A stretch of DNA of 64,000 bases, taken from positions 62,001 through 126,000 of the forward strand of contig BPQB01000084.1 of NCBI GenBank assembly GCA_019973155.2. The letters run 5' to 3'. The position numbers were made by a program, and so were the translations under genes. Source of the stretch: Phanerochaete sordida. Taxonomy: Eukaryota > Basidiomycota > Agaricomycetes > Polyporales > Phanerochaetaceae. Shown in pieces: positions 1 through 9,999 of this stretch. The notes below the pieces were generated by a model. The model saw only the letters and a list, made by a program, of their open reading frames with translations. It was not told the origin of the DNA and did no database searches. Position 1 is the stretch's first letter; the number at the start of each line of letters is the position of its first letter.

Positions 1-754
1 GCGTCTAGCGTCGCACCGCGGAATAAGCGCCTCGAGCTCAGCTCCCGCGCGACTTGGATAACTCCCGTTTTGACTTTTCATGACTAAGGGTCCTTCACAT
101 TCACCTTCAGCTCGAAGCCTATAGCTGCGAAGAAAATTTGCGAAGATACCGAATGGACCTGGCACGATGGCAACCTTGAAGGCGATCTCGTCAACTCGTC
201 GAAATCGCCTTCAAGTTCGCTATCGTCCTTATATCGGAGGCTGTAGGTTGCTGCTCTCGCGAAATCAGTCGTCAAAGTACAGTATCGGTGCGCCTCTTTT
301 ATCTCCCCGATGATGTCTTGTTCTCTGACGAGAAATTTTGCTAGCGTGTATATCGCTGGCTTAGCGGCTGCCCATCGAGACGATCATAAAAGTCCAAGGA
401 GGCCCCATAGAAACTTAGATCTACGCAGGCCTGTCTGTCAAACCTGGACTCGAGGATTTTGCGTCATGTCCTCTCGCAAGGATGCCAATAGCTCGAACAG
501 CCACGAATTCTTGCGGGTGCACTATCTTGCCACGTCCTGGTTCAACGACTCGCTGTACTGTCTCCAGTGCGGGAGACGATCTTGTATGCTCAGCAATGCG
601 CCACCGGTCAAACGTAATGCCACCGTCTCCGTTCGCGCAACGAGCTCCTTCACGCCACGAAGCGTCATGAAAATCAAATTTTGGTCTACTCTGAAGCCCA
701 CAGAACAGCGCCGCCGCGTATGCTCCAAGCTCCTGCTGCCTGCCCTGGCACGGC
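1..754. other. Left-edge region without a supported gene
   Basis: I see no convincing gene here. Open frames on both strands are short, start at non-ATG codons or lack family features. The last part is probably the 3' untranslated region of the membrane-protein gene that ends at 755 on the minus strand. Confidence 0.4.
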
Positions 755-1658
755 TCACCGCCCGCCGACCTGCGCGTTGTCGGGCACGCTGAACGCGTAC
801 GGCGACTTGGCGGAGGCCCAGCCGCCCTGGACGGGGTTCGCGCTCGGGTCGTACGGCGCGGCGTCGTACGTCGTGCGCAGGGACGCGCCTGCGCCCGCGG
901 GCGTCGGCGCCTGCACGACGAACTGCGGGTTCTTCTTCTGCTCCTCGTCCTCGGCGGCGTGCTCCTCCTTGACCTGGCCGAGGTAGTCGAAGACGATGAA
1001 GATGCCCGCTGCGGATGCGCGTCAGTTCCGCGGGGGGCGCATGCGCATGGGGGAGGGACGCACCGAGCTGGAAGATCCAGATGATGACGAAGAGGACGAC
1101 GATGACGGCGCGGATGACGTCGAAGCCCGAGTGGCAGAACCAGTGCTTGAGCTTCTCGTAGTCGCCCGACGCGTCGCCGACGCACTTGTCGACCGCGTTG
1201 TCCTCGCGCCCGTGGAAGAGCGTCCAGACGAAGTAGATGCCGACGGCGACGATCAGCAGCGTGTTCACCGTCACGGTGTACGCGTAAAAGCTGACCGCGC
1301 CGTGCTTGCGCGAGATCGCGCCGACAAGGCTGCGGGCGCGTCAGCACGGGGAGGGCGGGCGGGAGGGCCAAGGCGTACCCGACGACGGAGATCATGGCGA
1401 ACCACGTGTAGGACAGGCTGACGAACCAGAGGCCGAGCTTCTCGTGCGAGCTCAGGTCGAGGTCGCCCGTGACTGCAAACAAATGAGAATCTGCAGGAGT
1501 TTTACGACTCGCGCACGCGACTCACAGTACCTGTGGACCTGGGTCCACCCGGCGACACCAAAGAAGCCGCCGCCGACGAGGCCGATGAGGGCCATGCAGA
1601 AGACGCCGAACCTGACTGGCAGGCAGCAGCAGAACTTGCGGGAGCGGACGTACGCCAT
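755..1658 (-). CDS. Four-transmembrane membrane protein (MARVEL/tetraspan-like)
   Basis: Hand-built model with exons 1526-1658, 1379-1472, 1064-1329 and 755-1008, giving 248 residues. All introns are GT-AG and 49-55 nt long. The N-terminus has a cysteine cluster (KFCCCLPVRFG) followed by a hydrophobic segment (residues ~15-37). Three more hydrophobic stretches follow, the last ending around VLFVIIWIFQL near residue 165. A loop between segments 3 and 4 carries two cysteines (DKCVGDASGDYEKLKHWFC). The tail (~80 residues) is hydrophilic, rich in Gln, Pro and Ala, and probably cytosolic. Similar four-span proteins of unknown function are common in basidiomycetes; the MARVEL/tetraspan label rests on topology only. 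It likely sits in the plasma membrane or an endomembrane. The start is the first ATG that opens with the cysteine-rich segment. Confidence 0.75.
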
Positions 1659-2350
1659 CCTTCAATTGCGAGACGTGTCGTGCGAAAGAAAGACTGGTGG
1701 GAAGAGGACGCGTCCGAATTAAACGGGGTGGACTTCGAAGAAAAAACGTAGAGTAGACCGAACGAAAGAAACGGGAACGAAGGTCGTGAAAAGGGTAGGG
1801 GCCAGCCTGAGGGTCCTCCCGCCCGCCGTGCGCGAGGCTTATATACGGCGTGCGCTGCGACATCAAGACACGGGCGTGGTGATGTTTCAGCGGAGCGGTA
1901 CTGATGTGGGCTGTGCGGGGGAGTTGTGCCACGCACAGGGCAGACGGGATCCCTGGATACCGTTGCTGTTGGGAGCCCCATACCCCCAAGGCAGAAGTGT
2001 AATTACTCGGGGCACGCGGTGAAGAGGAGCATGGACGTGCCCTCAAGCTTCAGTCTTGGTGATATGATTCCCGCGAAGCGGGAGCACGTCGGGAACCGCT
2101 TCAGCTGCTGATGTCAAATGATGGCAACATCATGCTGAGACTGCACCACAAGTGACATTTTATATTCGCTCGTCCTGCAGGATCTACAGAGTTGCATGCT
2201 GTCTGAGTGTGTTATCGGTGAACGCGCAGACGAAAGCTCGAACGGACCGTCCAGCGATTGATATTGATGGCGTCAGAATGAGTGGTCCCGTTTTGGAAGG
2301 CCATCAGGATGGTGGCGCACGAAAATGCTCGAGAGCTGATTGGCTGGCGT

Positions 2351-2367
2351 ACGTCACCCGGACGTCA
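2351..2367 (+). promoter_or_regulatory. Paired TGACGT (CRE/ATF-like) sites upstream of the hemerythrin gene
   Basis: Two copies of ACGTCAC (TGACGT on the minus strand) at 2351-2357 and 2362-2368, 11 bp apart (about one helical turn) and about 110 bp before the first ATG. Fungal ATF/CREB bZIP factors of the stress pathway bind this core. Regulation is inferred from the motif only. Confidence 0.4.
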
Positions 2368-2448
2368 CTTGCAGGAGGTCTCCACCTGAGTGAGGCGTAC
2401 AAGAAGGCTAGAAGGGCCCGAAGGATGTCATACAGCACGCAGTTCGTG

Positions 2449-2456
2449 TATATAAA
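2449..2456 (+). promoter_or_regulatory. TATA box of the hemerythrin gene
   Basis: TATATAAA lies only 18 bp before the first in-frame ATG at 2474. Initiation ~30-50 bp downstream would fall after that ATG and leave the second in-frame ATG at 2564 as the start for many transcripts. Confidence 0.5.
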
Positions 2457-2473
2457 CCCACCAGCCAGTCGCC

Positions 2474-3370
2474 ATGCTCTCTCGCTCCCTTTTCACCCCT
2501 TCAATCCGCCGCTCAGCCCTCTCTCTCGCTGCTACACGACCCTTCACCACCACACCGAGAAACATGGCTGGAAAGACCCTCTTCCAGGCTATCAAGGAAG
2601 ACCATGAGGAGGTGCGCGTGGATGGAGTCCGCAGATCCGAGTGAAGGCGCTGAAGCCTTCGCAGATGTACGAGTACCACGACCAGTACCAGCGCGCGTAC
2701 GCCAAAGGCGACGTCGACGCCTGCACGCGTTGGGCGAACCAGCTCCGCTGGGAGATTGCCCGCCACGCCGTCGGCGAGGAGATCGTCATGTACCCGCTGA
2801 TGGAGAAGCACCTCGGCGCGCGCGGGAAGGAGCTCGCGGACCACGACCGCGAGGAGCACGTGGTGCGCACCCCTCGCCGCCGCGGCGCCGCGCGCGACAC
2901 TGACTTCTGGGACAGCAAGTGAAGCAGGAGCTGTACAAGCTCGAGGGCATGCAGCCGGGCACGGAAGAGTACACGACGCTCCTCGGCCGCATGATGGCGT
3001 CGCTGCACCACCACAACGACGACGAGGAGATCGACGACCTCCCGCTGCTCGAGCCCGCCATCGGCGAGGACGCGAGCCGCGCCGCCGCGCTCGACTTCAA
3101 GCGCACGAAGAAGTTCGTCCCCACGAGGTGCGTGTGCGCTGCGGCGAGACCGGGGCAGCGGTGCTGACAGGCTGCAGGGCACACCCCGACGCGCCGAACC
3201 AGCCCCCCGCGGAGACCTTCGTCGGGTTCCTCGCCGCGCCCATCGACAAGCTCATCGACGTCTTCCAGAGCTGGCCCAAGGAAGAGGAGATGAAGGCTGC
3301 CAAGGAGGAGCTCAAGCACCGCGACCACGACGCGGCTGCCGGCCGTCGCGCCGAAGCCGCAGCTCACTGA
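2474..3370 (+). CDS. Hemerythrin HHE cation-binding domain protein
   Basis: Exons 2474-2611, 2665-2862, 2916-3127 and 3178-3370 give 246 residues. Residues 1-30 are rich in Arg, Ser and Thr with no acidic residue and look like a mitochondrial presequence; a second in-frame Met follows at residue 31 (MAGKTLFQAI). The hemerythrin-like four-helix region spans about residues 35-155. Candidate metal ligands are the His/Glu in KEDHEE, RHAVGEEIVMYPLMEKH, DREEHVQVKQ and LHHHNDDEE. Such proteins bind a di-iron centre and are linked to oxygen, nitric oxide or iron handling; the exact role here is unknown. The C-terminal ~55 residues (from about 185) form an extra Glu/Lys-rich helix. TGACGT sites upstream suggest stress control. 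The family call is firm; targeting is inferred. Confidence 0.85.
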
Positions 3371-4294
3371 ATAAACGTCAAGCGGAGAAGTGATCTAAAC
3401 GTGTACTTGTATCGCAGGATTTCGTCGAGGATTTCAACGTTGCGTCATGTATAAATGTGTACCACTACATCCTTCTGTATCGATCAATCCGTGTAGAATA
3501 TTCGCAAACATAACGACACGCACCCGCGACGCAGCTGTCGCACGCCTAGCCCGTGCTTGGCACCTATCGTCGTCAGTTGAATTGCGAGGAGGCCTAGAGA
3601 GCGTGTCAGCTGGAACCTAGCTAATGCGTATCTGAGAACCTCACCCTTTGTCTCCGCTGCTAGTCTAATTCTTCCCTCTGCTGACACCGTAGGGCGTCTT
3701 CAAGCTCGCTTCGCGGGCAAAGTTGCCCCGAGCTTGCAAGCGAAAGGTGTGCGCGAAAAGGGGGGCCCCGTCATATAGGCCCTAGCGGTACGTTCTCATA
3801 TCGCTCGACCACTCGATCAGCTGACGCTCTTGCGACTGACTTGCTGGGACTTTGGGACAAAGCCTGGACAGAGGCGAATTAGGAAGGCTCAGGTTGAGAG
3901 GAAACATGTGCTCGCACCATGATGACCCGGACCCAATTCTCCGCCTTGCCAGCCTGAGCATCTCTCATACCTCGTCCCAACACCTCACCAAAAGACAGCC
4001 TTTCCTTTCCTCCCACGATTGATCGCGTAAAAGACTATCTTGAGTCACATCGTGGGCTGTATGCTGAATATAGAGATTGAGGGTCAGCAAGGGTGCTGAC
4101 GCAAGTAGGGAAGGCCATGGAAAGCTGAGCAAAGAAGCGCCTAGATGACAGCTCAGCGCACACGACGAACGAAGGACGGCAGCGATAGATGTTGAGATTA
4201 TATTGTGAATATTCCACTGGCGTGTAACCCAAAGATAGCGGTCATAATACAGCTTGGATGTGTCCGTTTCCATCATGCTTGTGCTGGGCCGCGT
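3371..4294. other. Convergent intergenic region, no gene seen
   Basis: Lies between the stop codons of the hemerythrin gene (+) and profilin 1 (-). Only short frames with no family features. A GC-rich patch with G and C runs occurs near 3740-3790. Confidence 0.5.
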
Positions 4295-4841
4295 CTAGTA
4301 GCCGACGCCGATGAGGTAGTCGGCGAGGCCCTGGACGATCAGGTTAGCTTCTACCTGCTGCGTGGGCGCGGTGTAGACGGCGACGAGGATCGCCTGCTTG
4401 GTCTTGACGATTATGCAGCCGTCGCCCTGCACGCGGCGGGCGCCGTCAGCACGCGCGAAAAAACGAGAGCGGAGCGGCACGCACGCCCATCTTGCCCTGG
4501 ATGCTGTTCTCGTCGGCGTTGAGCGTGAAGTACTTCTTGCCGTTGAGACGTATGCCGCTCGCGCGGACGGTGTCGATGTTCGCGTGCGCGCCGACGACGG
4601 CCTTCTGCTCGTCGGCGGAGAGCTGCGGGCGCGGGACGTCAGCACGGATCGCGCGCGATCGCGCGCGCTCGACGCACGTTGAAGCCCGCGGACTGCGCCC
4701 AGACGCCGCCCTGCTGGCCGAGGATGGCGGCCTGCGCGACCTTGCCGGTGCCAACGAGGTTGGTGTCGACGTATGCTGTGTGTGCGGTGAGCGAGCGCGC
4801 GGGCGCACGGGGCGGCGGCGGGGCGCACCTTGCCACGACAT
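4295..4841 (-). CDS. Profilin (copy 1, canonical)
   Basis: Profilin binds actin monomers, poly-proline (formins) and phosphoinositides and promotes actin assembly at growing tips and the septum. Exons 4829-4841, 4678-4775, 4485-4622 and 4295-4426 give 126 residues, the usual fungal length. The first coding exon is only 13 nt (MSWQ plus one base). Visible signatures are the N-terminal MSWQAYVDTNLVGTG with the Trp and Tyr that line the poly-Pro groove, ILGQQGGVWAQSAGF, LNGKKYF and the C-terminal helix ending LADYLIGVGY. Intron 2 holds a self-complementary run of alternating GC (GATCGCGCGCGATC near 4648). This copy keeps the conserved residues better than copy 2, so I take it as the main gene. 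Its promoter is duplicated in inverted orientation in front of copy 2. Confidence 0.95.
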
Positions 4842-4904
4842 GGTGGAATGAGAGACGGCGGCGGCGACGAAGAGAGAGGAGGGGTAGGCGGGGTGTGCAG
4901 AGAT

Positions 4905-4977
4905 GGGAGAGGTGTCGTTATAAGGACGGCGGTGCTGGTTTGAGGTCACTCGCCAGCCGGCTCGGAGATCGCCTTAG
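4905..4977 (-). promoter_or_regulatory. Profilin 1 promoter-proximal block (inverted-repeat arm)
   Basis: Read on the minus strand it contains CGAGCCGGCTGGCGAGTGAC, then CCGTCCTTATAACGACA with a TTATAA box about 80 bp before the ATG. Nearly the same ~72 bp occurs on the plus strand at 5313-5384 before profilin 2. It overlaps the end of an open reading frame ending SKAISEPAGE-stop. Confidence 0.7.
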
Positions 4978-5222
4978 ATATGATCGCGAGCGGATCAGTC
5001 GATTTGCCTCCTTGGCTGCCTGCTTCTGCCTGCGCCGTCGCGCCTGCGTGCGCCGCCGTCCAGCGCAGCGACGACGCGCTCAAGCTCGGCGGGAAGAGCG
5101 CGGCTGCGCGCGCGGTTCGCACAAGTGTCTCATGCTCAGCGGGCAGGAGGCGGGCACAAGAGAAGGCGCCCGCTCTCGGTGATAGCCTGGAACTCTCCTG
5201 GATTTGTACGGCCAAACTTCAT
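4946..5222 (-). pseudogene. Possible small gene or gene remnant next to profilin 1
   Basis: On the minus strand an ATG at 5222 starts MKFGRTNPGEFQAITESGR, which stops about 28 codons on. A second frame takes over (LLPAEHETLVRTARAAALF) and runs to a stop at 4946, ending SKAISEPAGE. The two look like one protein broken by a frameshift. Parts are repeated near profilin 2: the 3' end at 5305-5346 in opposite orientation (SKAIFEPAGE-stop) and the 5' part at about 6133-6306 in the same orientation (PGEFQA kept, same apparent frame change). I recognise no family. It could be a decayed upstream neighbour copied together with profilin, or non-coding DNA whose similarity only reflects the duplication. 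Confidence 0.35.
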
Positions 5223-5290
5223 CGCCAATTCCATCGGTAGTCTATTGGGCTTTTATCGAGTCTGCACGTCTGCAGGGTGGGACGCTGACC
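5125..5290 (+). repeat. Direct repeat copy A flanking profilin 2
   Basis: About 165 bp that recurs imperfectly at 6133-6306. Shared landmarks are GTGTCTCRTGCTCAG, GCGGGCACAAGAGA and TAGCCTGGAACTCTCCTGGA. It contains the 5' part of the possible gene remnant on the minus strand. Confidence 0.75.
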
Positions 5291-5312
5291 GACCGCAGAT
5301 AATGCATGACAG

Positions 5313-5384
5313 ATCTAAAGCGATCTTCGAGCCTGCTGGCGAGTGACCCAGCCCTGCGCCGTCCTTATAATGACAGCTCTCCCG
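5313..5384 (+). promoter_or_regulatory. Profilin 2 promoter-proximal block (inverted-repeat arm)
   Basis: Matches 4905-4977 in inverted orientation: GCGATCTTCGAGCCTGCTGG, GCGAGTGACC and GCCGTCCTTATAATGACAG. The TTATAA lies about 105 bp before the profilin 2 ATG, and a pyrimidine-rich leader follows. Confidence 0.7.
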
Positions 5385-5475
5385 CATACTTCGTAAGCCT
5401 CTGCCACAGGGAGTCTCGCTCTCCCGTCTCGCTCTACCACTTCTCTTCGTCACCGCCCTCGTCTCTCGTTGCACG

Positions 5476-6018
5476 ATGTCGTGGCAAGGTCTGTCCCATC
5501 GCCCTTGCGTCCGCCTGCGCCCCTGACCGCACACGCAGTATACGTCGATCAAAACCTCGTTGGCACCGGCCAGGTCGCGCGAGCTGCCATCCTTGGCCAG
5601 CAGGGCGGTATCTGGGCGCGATCCGCGGGTTTCAGCGTGCGCCGTGCCCATGCGATCGTGCGCGATCCGCGCTCACGCCCCGCGCCCCGTAGCTCTCCGC
5701 CGACGAGCAGAAGGCGATCCTCACCGTGCACTCGAACCTTGACTACACCCGGGTGAGAGGCATCACCTTGAACGGCAAGAAGTACGATACGGTACAGATC
5801 GACAAGTCCTCCTTCTTGGGCAAAGCCGGCGTGCGTGCGGCTTCCCCACGGGTTTTCCACCGTGCTGACGGCGCTTGCGTGTGCAGGACAATGGCTGCAT
5901 AATTATCAGGACCAAGCAGGCAATCATCGTCGCCCTCTCCATCGTACCTGTTCACCTGGTCCAAGCTCAAGCCGTTGTCCAGGACCTCGCTGACTACCTC
6001 GTCAGCCAGGGTTACTAG
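5476..6018 (+). CDS. Profilin (copy 2, diverged paralogue)
   Basis: Exons 5476-5488, 5539-5636, 5693-5830 and 5887-6018 give 126 residues. Exon lengths (13, 98, 138 and 132 nt) are identical to those of profilin 1, so the two are recent duplicates. The frame is open and all introns are GT-AG. It keeps the N-terminal MSWQVYVDQN, GQQGGIWARSAGF, LNGKKYDT and the end LADYLVSQGY. It differs most in the middle (LTVHSNLDYTRVRG) and just before the C-terminal helix (SIVPVHLVQAQ, where copy 1 has TAPTQQVEAN). Those segments lie near actin- or lipid-contacting surfaces in known profilins, so a shift in partner affinity is possible. It may be a working second isoform, since no disabling change is visible. 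It faces away from copy 1, with 634 bp between the start codons. Confidence 0.9.
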
Positions 6019-6132
6019 ACGCGACCCAGCATGATCAACTGCGTCAGAGTTGTACATAGTACTAAAATGATCTTCCCCATGCAGTCCCTATAAGAGGCTC
6101 GCGCTCCGTTCGAGATGCGAGCTCGACTGCTG

Positions 6133-6306
6133 CAGGTGTCTCGTGCTCAGCCAGGAGTAGGAAGCGGGCACAAGAGACGGGGCCTACCCGCGGTGGTAGC
6201 CTGGAACTCTCCTGGAGTTTTAGACCGTACCTCGCCTACAGCTACATAGGTAGGTTGTTGGACGTGTATTGATAGAGCAGGGCTAGGACGCTAGCCCAGC
6301 GGCAGG
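6133..6306 (+). repeat. Direct repeat copy B downstream of profilin 2
   Basis: Imperfect copy of 5125-5290 in the same orientation, starting about 115 bp after the profilin 2 stop. On the minus strand it keeps a PGEFQA-coding stretch but lacks the ATG seen in copy A. The rest of 6019-6730 shows no gene. Confidence 0.75.
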
Positions 6307-6730
6307 TTGTTCCGCGTCAGACCGCTACGACGTCGAGCCTTTGAAGTAGTAAGTGCTGCGACCGCTTGGCGACAGCGATGTAACTTCTACCTCGTTCATC
6401 CGTAACCTCTTCTTCCATGAGCATTAAGCTCCAGATATCCTGAGTAAATCACCCGTGACATAGAGACATCCTGCTTAGCTGTTCTGAACAAAATATCTTT
6501 CGAATGTAGGTCAAGATCTCGCCTACTGCGTACGCGGAGAAAGCCGAACTCGTTCGAACTCCGAACACCCTCGTCCCCGCGACGGTCCCAGCCAGCCTCT
6601 TTGAGGACCGACGTCGACCATCCCGCCAATTCTGAAATTGCAGAGGCTACCTGCGTCTTCGGTACATACGCAAGATCGATGATACTCCTTTCCGGACTCT
6701 AGGTCACGACAATACGGACTCAACATCGAC

Positions 6731-7930
6731 ATGGCGGACAGCTCTCAAGTGCTCCCGCTCGCTGATCATCTGCACATCGCTTCTGTGCTATCTCGGCACC
6801 GCAACGAACGAACGACCCCTGTGGCAAGCAGCTCTCGACCATCTAGTGGGCTGACTACCTCGCTCCCGGACTGGAGCTCTTGGCTTCTTTACGGCGACCC
6901 GCAAGACTGCTCCAGTCTTACGAAACCTCTTCCGGGGATACTGTCTACCGCCGTTTCGGAGCGCTCTATTCGACCTACCGGCGTGGAGAAGCAAGCTATT
7001 GGCGAGACTAGCTCTGAGTCTACCCTAGAAGCGATCCTCGAGGAACTGGAGACGCTGGCTTTGCGAATCAAAGCACTCCCTATCCCACGGCCGCCGACGC
7101 TCAATCTTGAGGACCTTTGCGATGCCCTATGTTTGCCCTTGGATACTAGTATCTCATCAGTTGATACGGTCAGCCCGGTCTTTTTGCAACGCTGCGTCTT
7201 CTTAATCTTGGCATAGGAGCCCACTCCCGAAAGCCACATAACGTCTGGTGATTCGAAGCAAACAATGTCACCCACCCGAATAACTGTTCATGACTACAGT
7301 CAGCCCTCCTTTGTGGCGTGCGACGTACTTCAATCCCCACTCGTGCAGACATTCACTCTGGAAGACTCTGGCTACGCTTCTGGATCTTCGTCGCCCGCCT
7401 TCTCCGAGATGTCCTACCACTCTGATATCGAACGGACCCCGCGCAGTCACTATCGTCCTCGCGCTCCAAGCCCGCTAACACCTGTTACACCGGACTTCTC
7501 GTCCATCCCGAACCCCCTTCCACCAATGCACTCTCCGTACAAGAGTCCCGAGCTCGACACGCCCGTCAGCCCGACCACCTCCGAACCATTTCCCTCTTTC
7601 TTGTCTTCGGCATCGCAGACAAGGCTCCCACATCTGTCAACGCCTCGTTCAAGCTCGCTCGACGTCGCGCGACAAGGGCAGCCCAGCAAGACGCGCTTCC
7701 GCCCTATCAAGAACCTCATTCTGAACCGTAAGCGGTCGTTAGCCGCGAAGGACCTCCACGTCCCGCTCTCGCCAACCGAGCCACTCCCGCGTGGCTCGCT
7801 CGATGACCCTCGCTCGTTCCTCGACTTTAAGATGCCCAAGCGCGGTCTGCGGCGACGCAATTCGGAGGACATACTCGCGGCGCACAAAGCGGGCGGCGAG
7901 CTGGAGTATGAGTCTTTCCTCTCGTTCTGA
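6731..7930 (+). CDS. Hypothetical Ser/Pro-rich protein
   Basis: Two exons, 6731-7168 and 7217-7930, joined by a 48-nt GT-AG intron in phase 0, give 383 residues. I recognise no domain. The N-terminal half is Ser/Thr-rich with a short Leu/Glu-rich helix (LEAILEELETLALRIKALP, residues ~98-116). The middle is disordered, with many Ser-Pro and Thr-Pro pairs (PSPLTPVTPDF, SPELDTPVSPTTS) that are typical proline-directed kinase targets. The C-terminus is basic (FRPIKNLILNRKRSLAAKD, then KMPKRGLRRRNSEDILAAHK); RRRNS looks like a basophilic-kinase or 14-3-3 site. This suggests a phospho-regulated adaptor or regulator, without a firm function. The start is the first ATG of a long open frame. Confidence 0.7.
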
Positions 7931-8174
7931 AAAGACTTTCGCATCGTTTGTAGCATTATCCCCGCATATACCCGAGTCATCCGTTGTAGCATATACCCAT
8001 CATCATAATATTTTCTGCAGGTCGTCCTGCTTCTGCCTCGACGGACCGAGTGACCACTAGCGCGTGATGCGTGACACCCCGCGGCTCGCTGTAACGCGAC
8101 CTGCCGACGCGACCTCGCCGCCGACCTCATTCTCCACCCACGACCCGCATATATGCTACACAATCCCGCCTAAT

Positions 8175-9999
8175 ATGTTTGACTCCAAAGGCAAGCACCC
8201 CAGTAACTCGCGACCGTGCGGCGACTGACCCGCGCAGACTTCTGTTCTGCGACACTGAGGTGTCTCGGCATCGTCGAAATCCTGCGCAACATTGTGCGAT
8301 ACACGGCTGCAGGAGGCTCGGTATGCACCGCCGCGACGCTGTCGTACACAAGCCGGATCTTCCATGACCTGGCGCAGGAGGTGGTGTGGGAGGAGCTGGA
8401 CACGCTTGGAGACCTCTTCGCCTGTTTTCCGGAGGAGGTGTGGGACGCTGAGCGCGATCCGGTGAGTGCTCCTGTCGCCCGCGAAGGTGCAGTTCGTGAC
8501 GTGAAGTGTTGTAGCCCCGCTCTTTCAACCGCCCGCCGACACCTGCGGACTGGAAACGCGTCCTTGCCAACGCAGCACACGTCAAGACCCTCACACTCAA
8601 CAGCAGCAACTGCGGGGTCATGGCCGGAGACTGGGCTATGATCGCGATACACTGCCCGGAGAAGGTGATCTTCCCGAACCTGAAGGACCTCGACTGGGAG
8701 GACGACGACGACAAGAAGGCGTTGTCGTATGCGCACTTACTCCTGGGCCCGAAGCTATGGCGGCTCACGCTCCGAATCGGCGAGGACGCGCACGTCAATG
8801 CTGCTGTCGAGCGGGCTACGTCGCTCCTCAACACGGTCGCATATCAGCGGCCGCCGCTGTGCTCGTTGAACGTGTTCATCAGCGGTGCGAAGACGATGAT
8901 CCGCGAGGCTCTCATCAATGTCGTGCAGTCTACCGAGCTGGAATGCTTCCAGAGCACGCTTCTCCTGACCAAGAAGGAAGTCCTTGCACTCGCCAAGTCC
9001 AAAACGCTCGACAATGCGGACTTCTGCTGCTACCCCTCACTCGTTCACATTGGCGACGATGTCTTCGCCGAGGGCATCTTCCCTGAAGTCACATCCATGC
9101 GCATGAGCGTCGATAATCTGGATGAACGCTCCGTGCGTCGCCTCATTACGGACGCTCGCTCGCCGTATCTGGAGGAAATATGTCTCAAAAGCGCGACGGA
9201 TCCTCGCCAGAGCACTCTCCTAGAGTTTCTTCAGGAACTGGCGAGGAGGCCAAGTGTAAACGCTATACGCACGCTCCAGCTCGGCTTTGCGGAAGACAAG
9301 TACCGTCACGTTCCTCCGCCCACAGAAGAGCCCGAGTGTACACTCGGCCCCAAAGTACTCCAGAACATCTTCGCTTTCAGGTGTCTTATTCACCTGCGCA
9401 TCCGCTCACGATATCTCGATATCAACCCAGAGATATTTGGGCAGATCTGCACCCACCTTCCTCAGCTGCACACCCTCCTGCTCCTCCCGACATACCACTC
9501 AGGACGGCCCTCCAAGCTCACGATGTACGCCGTCTCGATGGCCGCGTTCAACCTGCCGTGCCTGCGCGAGCTCGGCGTGCCGCTGCACACAACAGACATG
9601 CGCTTCACCGCGCCGCTGGGCGGGCAGGCCTTCAACCAGTCGTGCACAAAGCTCCACGTCGCGGACTCGCCGCTCGACGCCGCCGACGTCGAGAACGTCG
9701 CGCTCTTCCTCTCGTCGTGGCTCTGGAACCCCGCGCTCGAGATCGTCGCGTGCGACCCCACCGTCCCGGCCGCCGACGCCCTCGCGGAGTTCCACGCGCA
9801 GTGGCGCGGCGCGTGGGCCGACTGCCAGAAGCTCCTGCGCCCGCTCGCGCGCGCGCGCCAGCAGGAACGCTTCCGCGGCGGGTACCGCGACGCGGGTGTC
9901 GCGACGGAGTGGACGGTCCCGGAGAAGTGGCTCCCGGCCGACGAGCCTCCGTACCATTTGCCTCTCATTCCGATTTATTCGCGTGTGCCTCTTGCTTAA
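8175..9999 (+). CDS. F-box-like protein
   Basis: Exons 8175-8202, 8238-8461 and 8515-9999 give 578 residues; the first intron is only 35 nt. Residues ~12-60 (LGIVEILRNIVRYT...LSYTSRIFHDLAQEVVWEEL) match the layout of the degenerate F-box found in the large basidiomycete family of F-box-like proteins, including the typical phrase about a prior being dismissed to the next helix (SRIFHDLAQEVVWEEL). The rest (from about residue 100) has irregular leucine-rich repeat-like segments (VTSMRMSVDNLDERSVRRL, LIHLRIRSRYLDINPEIF, LPQLHTLLLLP). Such proteins act as substrate receptors of SCF ubiquitin ligases; the substrate is unknown. The C-terminus is basic and Pro-rich. The short first exon is the least certain part. 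Confidence 0.75.

Larger units (their letters stand above)
1659..2473. other. Divergent intergenic region
   Basis: Shared upstream region of the minus-strand membrane protein and the plus-strand hemerythrin gene. A TATATAAG-like element for the minus-strand gene lies near 1838-1846. The hemerythrin side carries TGACGT sites and a TATA box (separate entries). No gene is supported. Confidence 0.5.

Noticed and set aside
84..275. 63-codon minus-strand frame at the left edge
   Set aside because: Starts at TTG, has no recognisable motif and sits in sequence with no splice structure.
310..792. 160-codon plus-strand frame
   Set aside because: Overlaps the 3' end of the well-supported minus-strand membrane protein; no domain, composition Arg/Ser-rich as in shadow frames.
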